From NCBI GenBank assembly GCA_900555495.1, contig USLD01000016.1:1-13778 (forward strand): a DNA stretch of 13,778 bases, written 5' to 3'. Shown piece by piece: positions 12,773 through 13,778 of the stretch. How positions within the stretch are numbered: the first letter of the stretch is position 1; the number at the start of each line of letters is the position of its first letter. Origin of the DNA: an uncultured Slackia sp. (GTDB taxonomy: Bacteria; Actinomycetota; Coriobacteriia; Coriobacteriales; Eggerthellaceae). The notes beneath the pieces are model-generated. The model was given only the letters and a program-made list of their open reading frames with translations, did no database searches and had not been told where the DNA came from. The position numbers and the translations under genes were made by a program.

Positions 12773-13363
12773 TTAATCCTCCTTGGAAGCGTACGTGAAG
12801 TAGTTTTCGCCGGAATCGTCGGAAGCCTCGGGGGCTTCGGGGCCGACATGCTTGACGGCGGCGCCGGAAGCGACGTCGTCCTGAGAACCTGCGGCGATCG
12901 ACGACGCCTTGGAGGCTTCGGCGGAAGCCGCAAGCGAAGCGGATTCGTCGGAAGCCTTGCGGGCCGCGAAGGCGTCGCGCAGTTTTTCCGTAGCGCTTTC
13001 GACCAGCTTGAGCGGCGTGTTCGCCACGGTATCGACGGCGCTGGCGGCGCTTGCCGTGGTTTCGGCGATCTTATCGACGTTTTCGAGAATGCCGTCGAGA
13101 CGCATGATTTCGAGATTCGCCGCATCGACGGCCAACGAAACGCGCTCGACGAGCGGATCGACCTTGTCGACGGCGGGCTTGATGCTGTCGGTTATCTCCT
13201 GAACGTCTTTGAGAATGGGGGTGATCTGCGCCTCCATGGTTTCGACCGTGGCGCGGGTGCGACGAAGGAACTGAACGGCCTCCACCAAGAACCAGATCAG
13301 AACCGCGCCCACGCCGATGAAGACGAGCGGAAGCACGACCTCGGAAATGATTGACGTATCCAT
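12773..13363 (-). CDS. DUF948-type single-helix protein
   Basis: A 196-residue protein with one N-terminal membrane helix (about 9-31), followed by a long amphipathic, coiled-coil-like region (about 35-140) with repeated heptad-style spacing of Val/Ile/Leu, and an Ala/Ser/Glu-rich, probably disordered tail to residue 196. This resembles the DUF948/general-stress-protein group, whose role is unknown. ATG 13363 follows AAGGGAG. The gene begins 46 bases after rarA, and its last codons contain the SD for the AI-2E gene, so the two products are made together and may act together at the membrane. The coiled coil suggests oligomerisation or a scaffold, but this is inference. Confidence 0.8.
   Translation of the reverse strand: MDTSIISEVVLPLVFIGVGAVLIWFLVEAVQFLRRTRATVETMEAQITPILKDVQEITDSIKPAVDKVDPLVERVSLAVDAANLEIMRLDGILENVDKIAETTASAASAVDTVANTPLKLVESATEKLRDAFAARKASDESASLAASAEASKASSIAAGSQDDVASGAAVKHVGPEAPEASDDSGENYFTYASKED
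12778..12784 (-). promoter_or_regulatory. Shine-Dalgarno AAGGAGG that sets the TTG start of the AI-2E gene
   Basis: The perfect AAGGAGG is made by the Lys-Glu-Asp codons that end the DUF948 gene, and lies nine bases before TTG 12768. No ATG or GTG lies at suitable spacing, so TTG is the best start. The arrangement couples translation of the two genes. Confidence 0.7.
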
Positions 13364-13409
13364 AATCCATCTCCCTTGATATATCGGGGCTTGCCGAACC
13401 TGAAGTGTA

Positions 13410-13778
13410 TCACTGATCGCGACGGGCCCGATCGCGGCGGACCGCTTCTACACGATAGTGTTCCCAACCGTTTTCGCTGGAATGATAAAAACAGCCGCGC
13501 TCGAGGCCTTCGGGCAGATAACGCTGGTCGACCCAGTGCCCGGGGTAATCGTGCGGGTAGCGGTACCGCCCGTAGTCTTCGGAGCCCGGGCGATGCCTGT
13601 CGCGAAGATAGCTGGGCACGTCGCGGCGCGGGCCGCGGCGCACCTCGGCCAAGGCGGCGTCGATGCCTGCTTCGGCGGCATTGCTCTTGGGGGCGAGCGC
13701 CATATAGGTGACCGCCTGGGCCAGATTGATACGGCATTCGGGCAGGCCTATCACCTCGACCGCGCGAAACGCCGCTTC
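13410..13778 (-). CDS. rarA: Replication-associated recombination protein A, C-terminal part only
   Basis: The last 122 residues of RarA (MgsA), an AAA+ ATPase of the clamp-loader clade that acts at stalled replication forks. The AAA+ core lies beyond the right edge. The visible part is the C-terminal tetramerisation domain (MgsA_C type), identified by GLPECRINLAQAVTYMALAP, then KSNAA, the VPSYLRDRH segment, and the diagnostic YPHDYPGHWVDQRYLPEGL, followed by a short Arg-rich tail ending RARRDQ. The frame is open through base 13778. The gene precedes DUF948 by 46 bases with no terminator, so it is probably the upstream member of the same operon. A RarA-like gene also lies upstream of alaS in M. 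tuberculosis. Confidence 0.92.
   Translation of the reverse strand, partial: EAAFRAVEVIGLPECRINLAQAVTYMALAPKSNAAEAGIDAALAEVRRGPRRDVPSYLRDRHRPGSEDYGRYRYPHDYPGHWVDQRYLPEGLERGCFYHSSENGWEHYRVEAVRRDRARRDQ

Noticed and set aside
12769..13125. An upstream ATG for the AI-2E gene at 13125
   Set aside because: The added 119 residues are an off-frame reading of the DUF948 gene. The perfect AAGGAGG supports TTG 12768.
1..13778. Defence systems, transposons, integrases, CRISPR, toxin-antitoxin pairs or tRNA genes
   Set aside because: I looked on both strands for repeats, transposase/integrase motifs and cloverleaf sequences, and found none. The content is core chromosomal genes on one strand.

Overview
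The window looks like a stretch of core chromosome from a GC-rich actinobacterium, most probably class Coriobacteriia (the Eggerthella/Slackia/Gordonibacter/Adlercreutzia type). That placement rests on the GC-rich third codon positions, the protein sequences and the gene order, and it is an inference. All thirteen genes I can support lie on the minus strand, so the biological reading direction is from base 13778 down to base 1. I see no mobile element, CRISPR array, tRNA or rRNA, and no gene-free stretch longer than 300 bases.

In the direction of transcription the layout is: (i) the C-terminal end of rarA (13778-13410), a one-helix DUF948-type protein and an AI-2E-family membrane protein, closed by an intrinsic terminator at 11311-11346; (ii) alaS (alanyl-tRNA synthetase), then ruvX, mltG and yqeG, with a strong hairpin between alaS and ruvX; (iii) a chorismate-synthase-family gene and a shikimate kinase gene, translationally coupled and closed by a good intrinsic terminator at 4556-4584; (iv) an M24 aminopeptidase (pepP/pepQ type) and efp, separated by a 220-base structured gap; (v) a flavin-fold/ferredoxin fusion protein; (vi) the first 491 residues of a biotin-dependent carboxyltransferase (OadA/PycB) that runs off the left edge.

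The order rarA, alaS, ruvX, mltG, aro genes, pepQ, efp is an old actinobacterial arrangement, also seen in Mycobacterium tuberculosis. There the aro block contains aroE, aroC (named aroF), aroK, aroB and aroD. Here aroE, aroB and aroD are absent, yqeG sits in the block, and the two remaining aro genes are altered. The chorismate-synthase homologue keeps the fold-level landmarks but has lost all three residues regarded as catalytic, plus the FMN/EPSP-binding motifs. The shikimate kinase has its Gly-Gly-Gly substrate loop changed to Gly-Glu-Gly. This pair is the most unusual content of the window: either relics of the pathway or proteins with a new role.

Other points are an AccB-like segment fused after the OadA/PycB carboxyltransferase domain, a well-formed promoter upstream of that gene with a 21-base palindrome sitting on its -10 box and start site, and several perfect hairpins in the gaps around efp and the ferredoxin gene. 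The three largest gaps (1475-1761, 2392-2617 and 3179-3398) contain no convincing small gene, only the promoter-like and hairpin elements listed.
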